From the NCBI RefSeq assembly GCF_018873765.1, contig NC_057925.1, positions 46,221,010 to 46,285,009 on the forward strand: DNA of 64,000 bases, read 5' to 3'. This document shows positions 44,681 through 55,530 of the stretch, piece after piece. Origin of the DNA: Telopea speciosissima. Taxonomy: Eukaryota > Streptophyta > Magnoliopsida > Proteales > Proteaceae. Each line of letters begins with the position of its first letter. Within the stretch, counting starts at the first letter, position 1. Made by a program: the position numbers and the translations under genes. The notes beneath the pieces were generated by a model. It was given only the letters and a program-made list of their open reading frames with translations, was not told the origin of the DNA and searched no databases.

Positions 44681-45884
44681 TTTTTATTCAATTGTTCATA
44701 GTATAGTCAGTTATGACATTAATCCACACAAGAATCCAATATTAATGGTATTTATGAAATTTGACATTTTATAATTATTTTGGTTATGTTAATGAAATAT
44801 TTTAATTTTATGCTAAGGTTGATAAGAGAGAAAATGATTTTGCAAGTATTTTTTGGTATAATTTAAAAGGAAATGGCATTATTGTAATTAATATCAAATA
44901 GTAAAGAACAAATTATACCAAACACTATTTTCGTTCTAAACGACGTTTTTGAGACCGTAGCAAGAGATGGAGATTATTTTGTATTCAACAAATTATAGCA
45001 AACACTATTATTCTTTTACTTGGTCATCAGTAACTGACACCACCAGGAGATGGAGATTTGTCTTTTTTATTATTTGACAATTAATAATGTGGCCAATATC
45101 TTTTTTCACATAATCAACTATACACATGATTGATTTAGGATGAATCTACCTACAAGACACAGGGTAGCCAAACAGTTATTTAGATAGATGATGGATAAAT
45201 TCAAGTCACAGACTCAGGGTAACCAAACGGTTATTCATATAGATTCAGAAGAATCCACTTGATAGACTCAGGGTAACCAAACAGTCTTTTAGAAAGAATC
45301 ATGTTACAGAATCAAGGTAACCAAATAGTTAAAATTTCCAAGTTACGAATCCACAAAAACTGATTTTAGAGAACCTCATCCAGAATCCGAATCTAATTCT
45401 TCAAAACAACCGAACCAAACGCTTCCTAAAGGAATCCATGACATGCTGTTCTTCTTGCTCGGAGCCTCGATCTTTGATATGTGGTGATCCACTCTGACTA
45501 CAATGGAGTAATTTCTGCTCTTAACAATGAGCCATCTTCGTTGGAATAGATAACACTTTCCATTGTTGAAGACATCTATTCTTTATCCGTTTCATATACG
45601 AGAACAATCTTGTGCACCTGCAAGCCATCTAAATGGAATCCACAGCTCCAACCGTGCAAAGAGTGATTTACAAAGAAGAAGCCACCAAACCCTCGAGATC
45701 CTTAACTTGGAGGCACCGATGATAAAGACATGAACCTTCTTATTTAAGGCATGAGGTATATGAAAGAACAAAACTCAAATACAAAAAAAGACTCAACTTA
45801 AATTCACTTACAAGAACATTCTCATACACCTGCAAGCCATCAAAATGGAATCCCATATTAGTTTCATGCGGTTCAATCTCGGAT

Positions 45885-46275
45885 GTAAATGGATAATCGA
45901 AATCCGAATCCGAATCTACACTCGTATCCGTTTAGGGACATCTGTATTCACTTATAGATATGCGGCAAATAATCCGATTAAAATCTGTCCAGAAAAAAAT
46001 TCGAACACTTAATAATAAAAAATTAAGTAAATAATGATTTTGAGAGTTTTTTAAGATTCAACAAATTCTAGAATATGATGAAAAGAGATTTGGATTGAGA
46101 GTGACTTATATCCGTTAGGGGGAAGAAGATCTGGGTTACACAAGACAGAGATGTAAATGAATGATCGAAAATCCAAATCCGATTCACATCAGTTTAGAGG
46201 TATCCGTATTTAACCAGAGAATATCCAACTCCAATCATATCCAATCCGAATCCGATCCTTTTCCATCCCTAAGTT
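45885..46275. mobile_element. Two hAT-type MITE fragments
   Basis: CGGATGTAAATGGATAATCG (45890) and CAGAGATGTAAATGAATG (46147) are hAT-like left ends followed by AATCCGAATCCGA-rich sequence. TTTTCCATCCCTAAG (46260) is a matching right end. No clean target duplication. Confidence 0.45.
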
Positions 46276-47088
46276 TAATACATATCAATATCTATATCGT
46301 TAAAAAACGATACTGCGGCCGTACCGTAAACTAAATCCATGTTTGACCACTAGGTGCTAAACAGTCCGGCCTAGGTGGTTAGGTTGTTCACTTTTTTTTT
46401 TTTCCCCTTTCACTTATAATTGATTCTTGTCCATCAATCAAATAAATTTGGTTTTGCCTTTCAACATTTCTTAATCCTGCATTCCCGGCATATCATTATC
46501 AGAAGTCCACACAGCTGTTGGAATTAATATCTAAATTGTTTGAGTCCTTCTTCATTGTCGTTTTCCTTAGTAGGTTAATCACGTGACGAACGGTTGGCCC
46601 TAATGCCTACTAATTAAATTAAAAAAATGAATTAAGAAACTTTTTCGCCGATAAAATCTGTTTTTAATAGATCTATTGGATCATATAAGAGGAGACTAAT
46701 AAAGACTTGATGAAAAAGAAAGAGTAGAGAAGACAAAGACTGCAACATTGCATGTGAGGGGCACCAGCTGGGAAGAAAGACCCATACATTATTGTTGTAC
46801 TTGTTGAAGCTTACACTGCATGAACCCCCCCCCCCCCCAAATAGGACTCTTGTCCTGTTGCTGTTGTTTCGTAGTGTTGGGGTATTCACTCACTATCAAT
46901 GGGTCACATGCCCCTGTCATAAAAAAAAAGGGGTCACATGCCCCCATCTCCTGCTGGAACCCCCTAAAAGGTAGTCAAGTCAGCTCCTTTTGTGTGCCTT
47001 GCAGGGTTCTAGGAATCGGTATCGATTATGGGTTTTCATTTGAAAATGATTTCTTTTACTGTCCAGACCAATATCGATCTAATCCGGG
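46276..47088. other. Intergenic DNA without recognised gene
   Basis: Contains homopolymer runs (T at 46390, C at 46827) and TCACATGCCCC repeated at 46902 and 46932. ORFs near 46632-46974 are driven by these runs and show no domain. Confidence 0.4.
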
Positions 47089-47333
47089 CATGGTTCTAAG
47101 TATCAGTATCGGATTGCCCGTATTGAATGATTTGTACCGGTTTTGCACATTATCGATCGTGATAACATACAAATACCATATCCGTGACACGGAACTAACA
47201 AGGGGTAAATTGATAAATAAAAAAAAAACCCTATTTTTAAAGGAGTATCATTGACAAAATTGTCAGATACAGCCAATCCTTGTTGATACCGTATCAGTTT
47301 CTAAGTTGGCCGATATCATCCACTAAAACCATG
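47089..47333. mobile_element. CATGGTTT-family hAT-type MITE copy
   Basis: The ends CATGGTTCTAAGTATCAG and CATCCACTAAAACCATG are inverted. The core GACAAAATTGTCAGATACAG matches the 36470 copy. The flanks AATCCGGG / AATCCCAA share only AATCC, so this copy is old. A truncated relative lies just upstream (from about 47010). Confidence 0.6.
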
Positions 47334-47660
47334 AATCCCAAAGATCCTACTTATCTGCTACCGATCCCTAAAACCATGGTGTAGAGAGTAATGATTCTTC
47401 ACATATGGTTACGTGATAACTGATAACATGGGTCTTTATTTTTTTTTCATAAATACCTATCTATATCATTTTTAATGGCAATGGAGTATTTATGAATCAT
47501 AAAGGTACACATCGTCCCAAAAAAACGTACATTAAGCCTTCATGTACGGGCAGCTGATTCGGGCTAGATGGTTATCCCCACCAACTCTTGAATCATCTGA
47601 AAGGCTGAACAAAATGAGTCTGGATCACTACCCATTTGTGTAAGCTTTATATAAAATTTT

Positions 47661-47797
47661 GGGAGAATGTTCTCTGTGCCGCAGTACAGCCTGCGTCCAG
47701 ACACATAGGCAGCCTGTGCAGGGGGGTAGGGTGGTCATTGTGCCCACCCCCATGTGTCTGGGCGTTGGCTGCACTGCAGCACAGAGAACAGTGCCCC
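47661..47797. mobile_element. 137-bp foldback MITE, family A, exact 9-bp TSD
   Basis: TAAAATTTT repeats exactly at 47652-47660 and 47798-47806. The ends GGGAGAATGTTCTCTGTGC and GCACAGAGAACAGTGCCCC are inverted. The inner arms (CATAGGCAGCC..., CCCCATGTGTCTGGGCG) also pair. Confidence 0.88.
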
Positions 47798-49344
47798 TAA
47801 AATTTTTTTTGGTAAATAGAGTTATACACGATTAGGTGATGACATGACATCTGTTCTATAGAGAGACATTTATTGTAAAAAAATGGACAGATGTCATTAC
47901 CTAATTATATGTGAAACGTCCGGTACAGGTAATAATCTAGACTCCCAACATAATACAGGACTTTCGATTGGTGGACTCTTGGGTCATCATTATACTCCCA
48001 CCCCTATTGGCGAAGTTGTAATTATCCCTCTCTATTAATGCAATTTGAGGTACCAATGGGAGTAGATGTGGAGATTCCCTCTATACCCACAATAGAGAAA
48101 CACTTGGTTTCAAAATATATTATGAAACTCATACTATATTATATGATAGAAGTATCTCTTGAAGAGCATATTCTGATTGTAGGGTTTGTAGAGAATGGTC
48201 TGGTTTGCTAACTAAAAGTTCATACACAAAATTCAATCATTCACCCTCCCTTATAATGGGATATCTTCGCGTGTATATCCCATAATGTGTCGTTGTAATT
48301 TAATTAAACTTTATCCCAACTAAATATATTAATAGGGATAATTGCATGGATCCTCTTCACTCTTTTTTTGGTAAAATGGATCTTCCTTCACCAATCAACT
48401 TAATACAAACATTTATGCAAAAGTTAAATAATGACTAGGATTGAAGATTTCAAAAGGATAAGAAATTAAGGAAACCATAGGTGGTTGTGACTATGGAGTT
48501 TTTTTTTGGGGGGGAGGGGGTGGGGATGGGGGTGGGAAGTCAGAATCATTGAACCCCACAAATCAGCTCAAAATTTCAAATGAGCTCAGATCATGTCATA
48601 AGGACGATATATGTCATTGGACCTGATCCGGACTCGGAGGAAGGTGGTGTGGGTTCGGATGGTTTGGTGTGGATAGTAATGTCAATAAAAAGGAGCACAT
48701 GCAACGACTGTTCCATCTCTCTCCATTTATTGGTTGATAATTGTGTTAGGGTTGAAGTGTTTAGGGTTTAGGGTTCAAATCAAACATGCAGTACAATGTG
48801 GGAACATCTATTGGGACTAAACACACGCCTTTCTGTTTAGAATACAACTATTAATGGTACATAACTACATATACTGATTTACTGTCTTTTAAATCTGAAA
48901 TGTGTCTTCGTTGTTGTATGAAGATGTACCAGTTGTCTTAAGTTTTTCTGTAATCCATTTTCATGCAGATGTGCCCTATTTTTTTTATTTTTTTTTTTAA
49001 TTGATAGTTATACATATAAAAATTGAAGGAGATATTTTCAAAAATCATAAGATAAATCTAACGCATCCATTTTTACGAATTTTTTAATCTAAATTGTTTG
49101 TTCCCACTCAAAGTTGCAAGAGTGCATAGTAACATCTAGAGTATTGGTACTAGGAGTGTCAACCGGTCGAGCTTAACCGGGCTTAACCTTGCTTGGCTCT
49201 TGCACCGTGACCGCTCATTTAGATAATTGGACCGGGCTTGGAAAGACTCGATCGGACTCGGGCTATAATCAGGTACTATAATCTTACCAAAAAAAATCGG
49301 GCCATAACCAGGCTAGGAAAATAATCCTCTCCAATTCCTTAAAG

Positions 49345-49496
49345 TGTATCAGTGCAACAGTGCTAGGTGGAGTTGTCGACACCTGGCAGCTGCCACATCC
49401 AATGGCCCATATCAATGAGCTCGGACCGTTGGATGCGATAGCTGCCAAGTGTCGACATCTCCACCTAGCACTGCCGCACTGCCACATACTCCCACC
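49345..49496. mobile_element. Foldback MITE family E, copy in unit 1
   Basis: The arms AGTGCTAGGTGGAG...CACCTGGCAGCTGCC and GGCAGCT/TGCCAAGTGTCGACATCT...CTCCACCTAGCACTGCCG are inverted around CCCATATCAATGAGCTC. Its right end TGCCACA is exactly the junction of the tandem duplication. Confidence 0.6.
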
Positions 49497-50385
49497 CCTA
49501 TTGATGAAGTTGAAATTATCCCTCTCTATTAATGCAATGTGAGGTACCAATGGGAGTAGATGTGGACATTCCCTCTATACCCACAATAGAGAAAAACTCG
49601 GTTTCAAAATATATTATGAAAACTCATACGATATTATATGATAGAAGTATCTCTTGAAGAGCATATTCTGATTGTGAGGTTTGTAGAGAATGGTCTGGTT
49701 TGCTAACTAAAAATTCATACACAAAATTCAATCATTCACCCTCCCTTATAATGGGATATCTTTCCGTGTATATCCCCTAATGTGTCGCTGCAATTTAATT
49801 CAACTTTATCCCAACTAAATATGTTAATAGGGATAATTGCATGGATTCTCTTCACTAATTTTTAGGTAAAATGGATCCTCCTTCACCAATCAGCTTAATA
49901 CAAACATTTCTTCAAAAGTTAAATAATGACTAGTATTGAAGATTTCAAAAGGATTAGAAATAAAGGAAACCATAGGTGGTTGTAACTATGGATTTTTTTT
50001 TAATTTTTTTTTGGGGGGGCGGGGGTGAGGGGGAAGTCAGAATCATTGAACCCCATAGGTTAACTCAAAATTCCAAATGAGCTCAGATCATATCACAAGG
50101 ACAGTACATGTCATTGGACCTGATCCGGACTTGGAGGATGGTGGTGTGGGTTCAGATGGTCAGGTGTGGATAGTTATGTCAATAAAAAGGAGCACATGCA
50201 ACGACTGTTCCATCTCTCTCCTTTTATGGGTCGATAGTTGTGTTAGGGTTGAAGTGTTCCATCCATGATATCACATTGGTCTTAAATGGATGTATTACTT
50301 CAAATCAAACATGCAGTACAATGTGGGAACACCTATTGGGACTAAACACAAGCCTTCCAGTTTAGAATACAACTATTAATGGTAC

Positions 50386-50522
50386 GGGGCACTGTTCTCT
50401 GTGCTACAGCGCATGCTACGACCAGGCACATGGGGGTGGGCACAATGATCACCCTGTCCCCCTAAGTGGCAGGCCCATGTGCCTGGGCGCAGCCTGCGCT
50501 GGGGCACAAAGAACATTCTCCG
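50386..50522. mobile_element. 137-bp foldback MITE, family A, in unit 2 only
   Basis: The exact duplication TAATGGTAC lies at 50377-50385 and 50523-50531. Unit 1 keeps the empty site (ATTAATGGTACATAACTAC near 48853). The ends GGGGCACTGTTCTCTGTGC and (reverse) CGGAGAATGTTCTTTGTGC match the family. The insertion followed the 1.5-kb duplication, or the element was lost precisely from unit 1, which is less likely. Confidence 0.92.
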
Positions 50523-50953
50523 TAATGGTACATAACTACATATACTAATATACTATCTTTTCAATTTGAAATGTGCCTTTGTTGTTAGATGAAGATGTAC
50601 CAATTGTCTTAAGTTTTTCTTTAATCCATTTTCAAGCAGATGTGCCTTATTTTTTATTGATAGTTATACATATAAAAATTGAAGGAGATATTTTCAAAAA
50701 TCACAAGATAAATCTAACACATCCATTTTTATGATTTTTTTAATCTTAATTGTTTGTTCCCACTCAAAAGTTGCAAGAGTGCATAGTAACATCTAGAGTG
50801 TTGGTAGTTGGTACTAGGAGTGTCAACCGGTCGAGCTTAACCGGGCTTGGAAAAGCTCGATCGGACTCGGGCTATAATCAGGTACTATAATCTTACCAAA
50901 AAAAATCAGACCTTAACCAGGCTAGGAAAATAATCCTCTCCAATTCCTTAAAG

Positions 50954-51099
50954 TGTGGCAGTGCGACAGTGGTAGGTGGAGATATCGATACCTGGCAGTT
51001 GCCACATCCGGCCAACGGCCCATATCAATGAGCTCGGACCGTTGGATGCGACAGCTGCTAAATATCAACATCTCCACCTAGCACTGCCGCACTGCCACA
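50954..51099. mobile_element. Foldback MITE family E, copy in unit 2
   Basis: TGTGGCAGTGCGACAGTGG at the left mirrors CTAGCACTGCCGCACTGCCACA at the right. Nearly the same as 49345-49496. The flanks do not show a convincing duplication. Confidence 0.6.
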
Positions 51100-51753
51100 G
51101 TTTATGAATTGGAGTTATGTGCCTGTTTAAATCTAAACGGGCTTTAAACAATACAGCCCCAAAAAAAAAAATTGGAAAATCAGAAAAAAAAAAAAAAACA
51201 AGATAAGTTATTTGTTTACCTAAAAGAAAAATAAATAAAAAAGAGTTCTTTCTTCCAATTTTTTTTTTTCTTTCTTCCTAACCATTTAAAAAAAAAAAAA
51301 AACGATGAGAACCGCACCTAGGTAAATATTAAAGAAAAAGAAGAAGAAGAGAGTGTTTTCTATTATCTGGACCAGAACCAAAAGACCTTGTGGTCCTAGA
51401 ATTAGAGTTTATGATGTTCCACCTTCATTTGGGTAGGTAAGATCTGGACAGAGGAAAACTCAGAAACCAATGAGCTCTAACAATGCTGACCCAAACCTAA
51501 CATCCGATTTAGGTTATCAGAAATGGGTTTCCTTCGTTTTCCACAAATGTACTTTTTTTTTTTGGGAACCTATCTGTAATAAGCTTCTCCTTTATATTGC
51601 CAGAAACCCTCGACACAAGAAACCATCTGCTGGAGTACTTGTACATAATGTTAAGAACCATAGACTCGGAGAAACCATAGTATAGAACTTTGGGTGCACC
51701 AAATATTGTGCTCTCCAGTCCCCGGGACAGGATTTGACACAGCCACATAGGAG
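51100..51753. other. A/T homopolymer-rich intergenic DNA
   Basis: Long A-runs (51165-51200, 51287-51302), a T-run (51259) and GAAGAAGAAGAAG. A short ORF at 51470-51685 has no recognised domain. Confidence 0.4.
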
Positions 51754-51912
51754 GAATCGTTATCCTCTCCTGTTACAGCATGGTGCTGTAACGCATCGTA
51801 CGGCGCTACAGGGGCCATGTGGCACAACGGGTCCCACATGGTGCACATGGCCTCTGCAACCGCCACACGATGCGTTACAGCACCGTGCTGTAACAGGAGA
51901 GGATAAAAATTC
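51754..51912. mobile_element. 159-bp foldback element with long near-perfect arms
   Basis: The left arm (GTTATCCTCTCCTGTTACAG, then GTGCTGTAACGCATCGT) is answered by ACGATGCGTTACAGCAC and CTGTAACAGGAGAGGATAA. The duplication CACATAGGAG (10 bp) is exact at 51744-51753 and 51913-51922. Each arm itself contains a small palindrome (TGTTACAGCATGGTGCTGTAACG), giving nested hairpins. Overlapping ORFs on both strands reflect the palindrome. Confidence 0.82.
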
Positions 51913-53157
51913 CACATAGGAGAGAGGGAAGGGGAGGGGAAGTTTACAAGTTAAAGGGTCGAGTTAGGTCGGGTTGTAATCGGGCAGGCTAGATCAGGCC
52001 TAGAATCGGTCGGTCCAATCAGGTGCCTGATGGGCTAGGACGCCACATTGGACCCGATCGGGCCGGGCCTTAACCGGGTGGGCTCGTCGGGCCAGGCCTG
52101 GAATTAACAACCCTAATTGGTGCACATGTATGGACATACACATGATGTGTGCCAATACAAAATAGGAAATTTGATTCAATTAGAATATGAAATTTGGCAT
52201 GTGGCTAATCTAGATCATGTCTTCTCTATCCAACAGCTGTAATAAATATATCATCTGTCTACATAGCAAAGTAGATGCCATGTGATATTTGAAAAATAAT
52301 AGACCTTTAGGATAGTAATAATAATTCAGATTTTTTATATGGGTCCTTCTAAGCATCACTATGTCTAGTGAAGTATAGCACTTCACTATTTGTCACTTGA
52401 CATACATAGGTAGTCATGTGATAGAAGACCCTACATACATCTCAATGTCCAAATTTAATCCAAAGTAAGCAAGGAAAGTTATTTAAACTCTAATTCAAAG
52501 TTTTATATTAAAATTACCAAAATGTCATTAGATGAAGATGAATATAAGATACAAAATGACATCTTGTGTAATTTTAGCTACTTCCTCTACTCATTTTAAG
52601 CTAAATTGTATCAATGAGATGCTTGCCTTTGTCTCCTCCCATGTATATTTTTATGATTCGACAAAGGTTTAATTCCTATGATGCCAAAGTAGGAAATCGT
52701 ACCAATGAGAGGGTAGGCAACACAACAGATTCGTTTAGTAAGGGATCCACATTTTCTCTAGTAAGGGATCCACATTTTCTCTAAGGACAGAAAGTGTCAA
52801 TAAAAACCCTACAGCTCATTATGTGAGTGGGTGTGGAAATAAATCTCCACATTGAAATTGTGGGGATCTTTCTTCTTTTACAATAATAGGCCTTTATTTG
52901 TTGGAAATTGAGATTACTAGTAATTCAAGATATGTAGGCTAACTGTGTTTTGGATGTACTTTCTTCTCTTAAAATGAAAACTTAAATTAACCAATCTTTT
53001 GGAGTTTGGTTGATAACCCAAATCATATATCATTTTTATTTTTTTTTTGGCAGCCAACTCAATCATGCGCCCTGAAGTCTATCGCAAAAAGAATGATAAT
53101 TCCAAGATATGGTGAGGGGAGTTTCTTTTGGGTTCATACGCAAAGTATCTAAGATTA
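51913..53157. other. Intergenic DNA, hAT-like remnant, small tandem repeat
   Basis: 51955-52115 is GGGCCGGGCC-rich and ends TTAACAACCCTAA, a probable hAT fragment. At 52737-52782 the unit AGTAAGGGATCCACATTTTC occurs twice in tandem. Nothing else was recognised. Confidence 0.4.
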
Positions 53158-53294
53158 GGGGTGTTGTTCTCAATGCTGCAGCGTAGCCTATGTCTAGGCA
53201 CATGGGGGTGGGCGTAATGATCACCCTGCCCCCTTGCACAGGCTGTCCATGTGCCTGGATGCAGGCTACGCTATGGCAGAGAGAACATTCTCCC
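53158..53294. mobile_element. 137-bp foldback MITE, family A, exact 9-bp TSD
   Basis: CTAAGATTA is repeated exactly at 53149-53157 and 53295-53303. The ends GGGGTGTTGTTCTCAATGC and (reverse) GGGAGAATGTTCTCTCTGC match the family, and the length is identical to the copies at 47661 and 50386. Confidence 0.88.
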
Positions 53295-53323
53295 CTAAGA
53301 TTATTAGTTAGATATTAAAATTT

Positions 53324-53492
53324 GGGAAGTAGTTTTCTGTCCGGGAGTGTGGCCTACGCTAGCACTCTCTTGAGTCTATGTCTCTCCTTCTCAAAACAAG
53401 GGGCCAGAAGTGTCTTTTCATATAGGGAGGAGAGAGATAGACTCATGAGAGTGCTAGCTTAGGCCACACTCCCGGACAAAAAACTTTCTCCC
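53324..53492. mobile_element. 169-bp foldback MITE, family B, exact 9-bp TSD
   Basis: TTAAAATTT is repeated exactly at 53315-53323 and 53493-53501. The ends GGGAAGTAGTTTTCTGTCC and (reverse) GGGAGAAAGTTTTTTGTCC, with inner GGAGTGTGGCCTACGCTAGC, match the 10262 copy, which has the same length. Confidence 0.88.
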
Positions 53493-53825
53493 TTAAAATT
53501 TATGAATCTTTATTGTGTAGTGGCTACATTGGAGGATTGAAAAAGGACCAGTCTCATTTTATTGGTTCTTTGACAGCTTTTTATGCTCTTCACCTAATAA
53601 AAAGACAGCTTTTTATGTTCTTTGAAACTATAAAAAAATAAGATAAAGTAAGGGGAGAGTTTTTATATACGGCTATGCTTTCAATTGTTGGATGGACAAG
53701 ATTGAGTACAGTACATGATCCTTCATCCTCGTTTAACAGTTGTAGATATGGCCGGGTACCATGCACGATCGTGCACGAACTTTTGGTATAAGATAATAAG
53801 AAATCAAAGTACTCTTGATGACTCT

Positions 53826-53876
53826 TTCACTCTCTCTCTCTCTCTCTCTCACTCTCTCTCTCTCACTCTCTCACAG
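53826..53876 (+). repeat. (TC)n microsatellite
   Basis: Almost pure TC repeat interrupted by occasional A, about 50 bp. Confidence 0.9.
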
Positions 53877-54794
53877 AAACAATAATTTGTTTTTCACCCA
53901 AAAAAAAAATAATAATAAATAATTTGTTTTCAAAAGCTCCTCATTACTATTGCTGTCATGATTGAGGGATTAGGAAGATTCCAAAAGTTTGAAAACTTTG
54001 CTTGCTGGGATTCATGATATTTCACATTTTCTTTTCTTTATAGCATTGGAATGACGTGACTTCAACCAATTAGAGAAAAACTAGTGAAAACTAAGGGTGT
54101 ATATGGGTCTGATAGTGTAGGGTAGAGACGTTTCCTACTTTGGTGGGGTGAGAGAAACTTAGAGTGGTGGAGATTAACTTTTTAAGCGTAGAGAATTTAA
54201 TTTGTTGGAATTTTCATTTGAAAAAAAAAAGATTTCTTAATCGGGCGGGCATAGCACACCTTTGGTATTTCAATAAGACTCAGAGTGACTTCAACTTAGC
54301 AACCAAAAGAGACTTCAATGATGGAAACACTCGGAAACTCGAGAGGATCACCTAGAGCATGTTATATGGGGTTTATAAAATTAATGTGAAATGTGAAATG
54401 CCATGAGAGAACAATTCAAATCTATTTTCATTTAAACTTTGGAATGAAAACCCCAGCCTTAGACTCTTATTCATGGTTCTAATAATCAGTATCGGTCAAT
54501 TTATAGTAGAATCCATTGAGCCCGATTCCAATATGATACCAATATGGATCTGAGTGAATTGGGCAAAAAGATCAATATCAATCGAGACCAATATGGACAT
54601 AATACTAATAATACCTATATTCTTGTTCCAATTAAGGGTCTCTTATCTGAAAAATTCCCCTCATCTCATAAATTAGGAAAACAAAATGTGACAAAATTGT
54701 AGGATTCTCTTCACTTGTTATCAATCTCTTTGTGAACGCCTCTTGGCTTTATAAAAATTTCTAATAAAAAAAGGGAAAATTACTTAGATCCACT
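53877..54794. other. Intergenic DNA with one eroded repeat
   Basis: 54475-54625 is a degraded CATGGTTCTAATAATCAGTATCGG-type relative of the hAT family at 36470. The 63-codon frame at 54164 shows no domain. Confidence 0.4.
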
Positions 54795-55530
54795 AGATAA
54801 GAATCAAAATTTTCAAATTTGTTTTACATCCATTAGTTTCTATTCTAAAAAGATTTACTTAATCCCCAAAGTTGGTTAGTACTCATGCCACGTTAGAATA
54901 AAATAAAAGAAAACTTCCAAAATTGTGCCAATTTCATTTAACTATTTTAAAAAAATGTGAAATCCGATGAAAGTGCACCTTAATTGTAGCCTTGTAGGAA
55001 TAGAACTCACAACGATTTTTATCCCCTAAAAAAAACAAGAACAAAGCTATAGCATCGAATCCAAAGAAAAGTACATCTTAATTGTTGGAATAGAAAACAA
55101 TAGAAATATATTAAAATTAAAATAAAATAAAAAAGAGGATGGTTCACCCACCATCCTAGGGTTCACCAATCCCTCCTAGGATTTTAGTATGTTCCAAAAT
55201 ACCCTTCCAATACTTATTCCCGCCTTGTGGTGAATGAGATCTCTCATTCATAATTGGTGGAAGGAAACTCGATCAGAAAAAAGGAAAAAAAAAAAAAAAC
55301 AAAAGTGAGAAACAATAAAAGAAAAACAAATAGATAGAGTAAATTGCACGCTCCTTCCCTCCTATTTTTCCCATTGTGGTTTAAAAGTTTAAAACAGATT
55401 TTTGGGGCAATTTTGAAAATTTACTTTTATTTTATTCTTGTGTGGCATGAATATTAACCAACTTTGGGGATTGATTACTTTTCAAAATGGCAAATAGTGG
55501 ATGTAAAACAAACTTGAAACGTACTTATCT
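54795..55530. mobile_element. TIR element (Mutator-like), ~736 bp
   Basis: About 130 bp at the left (AGATAAG, then AATTTGTTTTACATCCA, CCCCAAAGTTGGTTA, CTCATGCCACG, AGAATAAAATAAAAG) recurs inverted at the right (55400-55530). Long TIRs without a transposase suggest a non-autonomous MULE. Outermost ends and target duplication unresolved. Confidence 0.6.

Larger units (their letters stand above)
41459..45426. mobile_element. PIF/Harbinger-like element, 3968 bp, non-autonomous
   Basis: The TIRs GGAAGCGTTTGGTTCG are perfect over 16 bp (left at 41459, right ending 45426). They are flanked by TAA on both sides (41456-41458 and 45427-45429), as expected for PIF/Harbinger insertions. Near the right end four diverged repeats of a GGGTAACCAAACGGTTATT-type motif lie at 45160-45340. 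They could be transposase-binding subterminal repeats. No transposase or Myb-like ORF is visible. The interior contains a TC-rich tract, a GT-rich minisatellite and a tRNA-like sequence. Confidence 0.65.
47992..51099. repeat. 1.5-kb tandem segmental duplication
   Basis: Unit 1 is 47992-49495 and unit 2 is 49496-51099. They are highly similar end to end, for example CCACCCCTATTG, GAGGTACCAATGGGAGTAG, ATGGTCTGGTTTGCTAAC, GACCTGATCCGGACT and GTGTCAACCGGTCGAGC. Short ORFs of 63 codons (48580 and 50077) are parallel in both but match no family. Unit 2 has one extra MITE (50386-50522). Unit 1 near 48757 has a short TTTAGGGTTTAGGG run that unit 2 lacks. Confidence 0.85.

Noticed and set aside
48750..48775. 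Telomere-like TTTAGGGTTTAGGG run
   Set aside because: Only about two units, present in unit 1 and absent in unit 2 of the duplication; too short for interstitial telomere DNA.
48580..50268. Parallel 63-codon ORFs in the two duplication units
   Set aside because: Conserved only because the DNA was duplicated; no family match and no start context or splice evidence.
51651..51919. Overlapping ORFs with similar peptides on both strands
   Set aside because: Produced by the inverted repeat of a foldback element.
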